Below are positions 59,030-64,000 of a stretch of 64,000 nucleotides of DNA, in pieces (positions within the stretch are counted from its first letter, which is position 1; each line of letters starts with the position of its first letter). The DNA comes from Casuarina equisetifolia (lineage: Eukaryota > Streptophyta > Magnoliopsida > Fagales > Casuarinaceae): the NCBI GenBank assembly GCA_028551475.1, contig CM052354.1, forward strand, positions 13,345,001 to 13,409,000, in the 5' to 3' direction. Below the pieces are notes generated by a model that searched no databases, had not been told where the DNA came from, and saw only the letters and a list, made by a program, of their open reading frames with translations. Position numbers and translations under genes: made by a program.

Positions 59030-60239
59030 GAAGAAGTCGAAACAATAGATAACAACCCTGCGGCTCAGTGGTCCCTCCTCCCCCAACACCGTTGGCTTGT
59101 ATTCCAAAAATGACTCTGCTACAAAATATTCTTGCTGTAGATTTGTTTTAGTGAGGTGATGTGTTTGAAGTATACATTGTTATTACACATAAATTTTCAA
59201 AAAAATTAATCGCATAAATTATTTAAAGAATCCCAGGACATTTACCAATTCACCCGAATTCAATTTTAACGTAAAAAAAGAATACATAATCGTAAGCTAT
59301 GATGATTTAATGATAGTTATATAGTCTTTAAAGTATTTTAAATAATAATAAATTCAAGAACAAGTTAAAAAAAAAAATTATTAGACAATTTTCCAGACAT
59401 TTTCTTCTCCTTGGGAGAACAAAGCCCCAACTCCTAAGTCCCTAGTACAATAAATATACTAAGAGTACTTAAAATGGACAAGTTAGAAGGATTTACTTTT
59501 CTAATAAAGTTTTGTAATTAAAACTTCTGTCATTAATTTTAAGAGTTTAGGCAGTGTTTAATGTCTATTTATTTAAAGTACTATTCTTTATTCATATGAG
59601 CTAAAGACATTCAAGTTTGACACTCATCCCATTCTTCTACCAAACTTAAAAAGAAAAAAAAAATCCATTGTTTATGTATTGAAGACATAAATGATAAGGA
59701 TTCAACCTCATACCATTACACATGATTTGTAATATATGAAACTTATTGGTTTAAGTTCTAATAAAAATATACTCCAACTCTTACCAAAAAATTTGAAAAT
59801 TTTATAATACACTAAAAATACACTCCAACTATCACATAATTGAAGAAGTAAAAGCACTTATTTATTATCATTAATTTAGAATCATTATCAAAGTGTTTAA
59901 AATTCACTTGAACCATGACATTGATGCAATTCCTCTTACAAGTGATGTAATTATTATTTTCGTGATCTTTCTCATTGAAACAGAAAGTAAAGTAAGAAAA
60001 AGAAAACTATAAAATTAACAATGGATACATAATTAGATAGAAAAGGTCAAACAAAAAAGATATGTCTAAAATTTTACCACAACATTATGAGACATGGACA
60101 AATTATCATATAAGAAGGCCTCAAAAGTAACATTTTAAAATTTTTTGGAAATGATATTGAAATCTAAATTTTAACAATTAAGCTCAAAAACTCAATGTGG
60201 AAGAGATTAATAAATATACCCATATTGTAAGAGATGATG
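59030..60239. repeat. DnaJ-type upstream intergenic block, copy 3 (diverged)
   Basis: Related to 36920-37680 and 54620-55370 but with more changes and extra AT-rich sequence (about 59640-60060). No gene. Confidence 0.6.
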
Positions 60240-60505
60240 AAACAAATGGCATTATTACAGCCAGTTATAGACCTTTAGAGTGGGGCGTACATACCAAGAT
60301 AAACATCCGGAATTGAGAGTCTATGACAGGCTATGATGATCCTCAACCTCCAGTGTGGGTTTAAGGCATGGGATCCTCGCTGCAATATCCTTTCCATTCA
60401 GCAACGTCACAGACTTCGTTCACCATCTGATGCACACCGTTGGTTCCTCCGCCACTGACGATCTAATCATATGTGTAAGCGATTGGATGGATATGAGGGT
60501 TGGTA
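60240..60505 (-). pseudogene. FAS1 C-terminal tail remnant
   Basis: Homologous to the F1 tail (27755-28075), with deletions, ending at about 60505 where an unrelated AT-rich sequence begins. Confidence 0.65.
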
Positions 60506-61700
60506 GAATTATCCTTTAATTCTAATCACTAGAAACCAATTCTATATGAAAGGAAAATTTAAGCAGCCGATCAAAACAAAAACTTAAAGGTTAAAGAAAG
60601 TTGCATACCATGTAGATTATATGGTGTGTAGCTTGATTAAAAATAGATGCCAATCATAAGGGAGCTGGTAATCTTTTGGGTTTACACATACATTGAAAAT
60701 GTATGATTTTACAAAAATTAATAATTACTAAACTAATTAAATACTAACAGTGTTTATCTAACAAATCAAAAAAGAGTTAAAATTGATAATCTTTAAAGTA
60801 GAATTTCACAACTAAAAGCAATTAAATTCATATAATAAAAATCAATCAAAATAAATTTTTAAAATATCCAATTTCACCATAACTATTAGATATGAATCTT
60901 ATAGATTAATGCTTGTAAAAATAATAGTACTTACATGATGATAACATTTCCTAATTTATTTAGTATTCTATATCTAGGTATGGCAAACATTTTATTTCTT
61001 TTTAAGAAATTCTTAAATTCCTAGCATTTCTCCTAGTTTGTGCACTCTCTCTTTTTTACAACCACGCCTCCTTGTTTTCCGTTTTGAATTTGTCTTTTTC
61101 TTTTTTTTTTCTTTTTTTTCGTGGGCAGCCTTCCTTTGTTGCCCAACCTCCTATGTTTTCCTTGCGTGCTGCCTTTTCTTTTTCTATTTCTTCTGGTTGG
61201 TTTTCCTTCTTTTCTCATGCTATCTTGAGTTTGATCCATAGACAATGAAAACTTGATAAATATATAAAAAATTAAAATATTATCTCACAAAAACTGCATT
61301 ATTTGTTTTCTAAAATAGTTAAAAATAACTTTATAAAAGTACAATTATCATCAAGTTTAATATCTTGCTCTATGTATTTTCTTAAAGATTTGATAGTCAC
61401 GTCAACCAATGATATCAATGTAAATAAATTAGATTATGTCCTTTGAAAGAAACTTAAAAAATATTTTGCACTAAAAACGTTTTGACTAGAACATTATGGA
61501 GGCAAATCACTTGAGTTACTAGTCAAAAATTAATATGATTCTACTCACTTCATAATTTTTTTAATCTTCTTTCCTATATTGCAAACTCACTAGTGGACTA
61601 AACTACGGAAAAAAGCTTAAATAAATTGATTTTAAATTTTGAATTCAAAAACGCTTCCTAACTCAACGGAGGATAAAAGTTGGCGGTTCAAAATTAAAAC
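60506..61700. other. AT-rich sequence between the cluster and polygalacturonase P2
   Basis: No supported gene. Opposite-strand frames at 61033-61245 are low-complexity products of a T-rich tract. Confidence 0.4.
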
Positions 61701-61765
61701 AAGCTCTATCACAACTTGCCGCGTCGCCTAATTCGGGGAAGTGGTTATTTTCTATGACGGTGCTC

Positions 61766-61790
61766 TATAAAAGCCGGTGCTCTATAAAAG
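61766..61790 (+). promoter_or_regulatory. Duplicated TATA box of polygalacturonase P2
   Basis: TATAAAAG occurs at 61766-61773 and again at 61783-61790, in a 17-bp direct repeat (GTGCTCTATAAAAGC). Copy P1 has only one. The second box is 107 bp before the ATG, the same distance as in P1. Confidence 0.6.
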
Positions 61791-61896
61791 CAGATGCAGC
61801 TCCCCGTCTTTTCTCCCTCTCTCGTGCGCCAGTATCTGAATTCTTTGTAATTGAGTTTTAGATTCTCCAAGCAGAGTTTTCGAGAACGCGTGAGTA

Positions 61897-64000
61897 ATGA
61901 CTACCAAGGGGAAATTACCTCTTCTCCTTTCGATGCTCTTTTTCGTCATTATCCTCTCCACGTCCGTCTCCGTTCAGGCAAGAAAGCTTCGCGTTGAGAT
62001 GACCAAACCCCACGAGCAGCCGAAACATAGGAGTCGCAATAACGACACCGGTGGCTCAGATGTTGCAGGTCCTGCACCAGCCCCTTCCAGGATTTTTAAT
62101 GTTTTGTCTTTTGGAGCTAAGGGTGACGGAGTCTCAGACGACTCTAAGGTAATTGAAAAATAGAAAATTTGTATCCTGGGAGACATATTAGCGGCAAGTT
62201 ATATCATAATTTTCTTATCGTGTGAACATAGCAGGCTCTCCAAGCAGCATGGCAGGCAGCTTGCAGGATTGAAGGAGCTACAGTAGAAATACCATCAGAT
62301 TCCAAGTTCCTTATCCGCCCCATTACTCTTCGGGGCCCTTGTATGCGTCATCTCGTACTCCAGGTTTGCTTTTTTTTTTTCTCATTCTCATCTCGTTTCC
62401 TGTGATTTGGTCTTAGGTTTGACACCCTAAAATGTGTGGGTTAAATAAATAAAAAAATATATATTACTTTTCTTTTTTGCCACCCTAATATTTTAAGATT
62501 TACACACTTGAATGAATAAATGCTTACCACACTTACCTATGTGAGTGCAATTTCAACAGATTGATGGAACTATCTTAGCTCCTACAGACGTTAATTCATG
62601 GCCGATATCCAGTTTATTTCAGTGGATCAATTTCAAATGGCTCCATAACTTTACAATTCAAGGTAGTGGCACTGTTGATGGTCGAGGTTCTAACTGGTGG
62701 CATACATCTCAAGTCTACGATGTTCAGGTAATTATCAATCCAACTTCCTTGAAAATTTTACGTTAAACAAGTAATGAAGAATGACGGCTAATCTTTTGGT
62801 ATTGATGCATTGCAGACAAAATCAAAGTTTACTCCAAAAACCAAACCGACTATAAGATTGAAATTATTTTCTCAATTCATAAGTTTGTTTTCCTTAAAAC
62901 AATTGGAAGGGTAGATGCTTATTTTAATCTTGTGGATATTCTCCTTCTCCCATGTAGGCTTTAAGATTCTATTCTAGCTTTAATGTCATAGTTCGCGACA
63001 TCAAAATCGTAGACAGTTCACGATGCCACTTAAAATTTGACAACTCTGGCAGTATGAAAGTTAGCAATATTACAGTTTCTTCGCCAAAAAATAGTCCAAA
63101 CACAGATGGCATTCATCTGCAAAACAGCAACGACATAGAAATTCAGCATTCTAATATCAGTTGTGGTAAGACCACAAATTTGAATTTTTCTATTGATTCT
63201 CTAATAAAACATAGGAAGAGTTGTAAGGTTGGTTCCCCACTGCCCTGCACCTTAGTTTTTGCTTTACACACCTAATATGCTATTTGCATGATATCCACAT
63301 CGTATTGATCCACTAAGGGAAAACTTTGTTTCCTTCATCTCTTTTAGACTCATTTTTTTATTGTCATAAAACAACAAGTCCAAAGTCTTGTGCTTAGGCA
63401 TGTAGGAGATTTGGAACCAACACTATGTCCTTTCCTCTCTTTTAAAATTGCTTACATATATCTCTTTCTTTCTTTCTTTTTTTTCCTTTTTCCCTTTCTT
63501 TCTTTTAGTCATGCCTCTTCTTAAGATGAATACGGTCTTGGAAAGCTATTTACCTTGCAGAAAATCATTGGCTGAATGACTCTTTTTATTTTCATGGTCT
63601 TTGTATTTAGTAAAATGCACAACACATTAGAGTGTTGATGCATATTTGGTTATAGTTTTGAATTTATTCTCTCTTTGATAGGCGATGATTGTGTGTCAAT
63701 ACAAACTGGTTGCTCCAATGTCCACATTCACCATATCAATTGTGGTCTTGGACATGGTATAAGGTAAACCAATATGTTACAATCATCAAACATGGTTATA
63801 GTAAATGTGAAGCTACAAGGTAGAACTAAATCTTTAAATATCATCATTTAATTGCAGTATAGGAGGGCTAGGAAAGGATCAAACTATTGCTTGTGTGTCT
63901 CATATTGTTGTCAACAATATCTCAATTCAAAATGCTCTATCAGGCATAAGGATCAAGACATGGCAGGTACAAAGTTAATCTAAGACTATCGCAATGTTAT
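61897..64000 (+). CDS. Polygalacturonase (GH28), copy P2, cut by the window end
   Basis: Exons seen: 61897-62148, 62235-62363, 62560-62727, 62816-62851, 62958-63165, 63682-63763 and 63858-63966; the last exon lies beyond the window. About 328 codons are present without a stop. It hydrolyses homogalacturonan in the cell wall. Residues 1-28 form a signal peptide (LPLLLSMLFFVIILSTSVSV). The mature part starts with FNVLSFGAKGDGVSDDSK. GH28 catalytic motifs are all kept: SPNTDGIHLQNS, GDDCVSIQTGC, CGLGHGI and RIKTWQ. The sequence belongs to the At1g48100-like clade. One defect is visible: the donor after the 36-bp fourth exon is AT instead of GT. Skipping this exon keeps the frame and removes 12 residues, so a functional enzyme is possible. 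Confidence 0.88.
63460..63505. repeat. CTTT-type microsatellite in intron of P2
   Basis: Pyrimidine-rich CTTT repeat in the same intron as the one in P1 (31398-31450), with fewer units. Confidence 0.75.

Noticed and set aside
61033-61245. Frames of 67-70 codons on both strands
   Set aside because: Both arise from a T-rich/A-rich low-complexity tract.

Overview
The window is nuclear DNA of a flowering plant, most likely a woody eudicot (inferred). It is AT-rich, has spliced genes and plant-only gene families (DUF313-type B3 proteins, RTM2-like HSP20 proteins, two-domain FAS1 proteins, GH28 polygalacturonases), and is heavily invaded by LTR retrotransposons. I see no prokaryotic, organellar or CRISPR features and no RNA genes. 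The species cannot be fixed from the sequence alone.

Left part (1-24 kb) is mostly transposon debris around one gene pair. There is a decayed Copia polyprotein (2.44-4.44 kb); a complete but coding-dead Gypsy-like element of 3.3 kb on the minus strand with an exact 5-bp target duplication (6070-9343); two tandem RTM2-like genes, each with one intron and a C-terminal membrane anchor (10.4-11.7 and 13.0-14.6 kb); and a second decayed Copia element (15.5-22.95 kb) split cleanly by a non-autonomous Athila-type Gypsy element (16465-22016).

Right part (24.5-64 kb) is a segmentally duplicated cluster. Four gene types recur in related order: a B3-domain gene (+), a two-domain FAS1 gene (-), a short DnaJ-like gene (-) and a polygalacturonase gene (+). 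Copies are unevenly preserved. B3 occurs three times (26.6, 38.8-51.0 and 56.5 kb). FAS1 occurs as at least five pieces plus three tail remnants. DnaJ occurs three times (29.1, 36.3, 53.9 kb). Polygalacturonase occurs twice (29.8-32.4 kb, dead; 61.9 kb to the window end, apparently coding). A further non-genic block is duplicated at 24.5-26.6 and 32.7-34.9 kb.

The most notable point is the B3 gene at 38.8-51.0 kb. Two independent Copia elements (38903-45201 and 45869-50712) are inserted in its coding sequence. Taking out both elements and one copy of each target duplication leaves one open frame of 342 codons plus stop, so the gene was probably intact when it was hit. The other B3 copies are truncated or carry a stop. 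Other points are shuffled FAS1 domains behind a DnaJ-type promoter block, an E2F-like motif repeated upstream of the cluster genes, and opposite splice-site losses on the same small exon of the two polygalacturonase copies.

The genes of the cluster do not form a pathway that can be read from the sequence. B3 proteins are nuclear DNA binders, FAS1 proteins and polygalacturonases act in the cell wall, and the DnaJ-like protein is a presumed co-chaperone. Their grouping is best explained by repeated tandem duplication of one chromosomal block.
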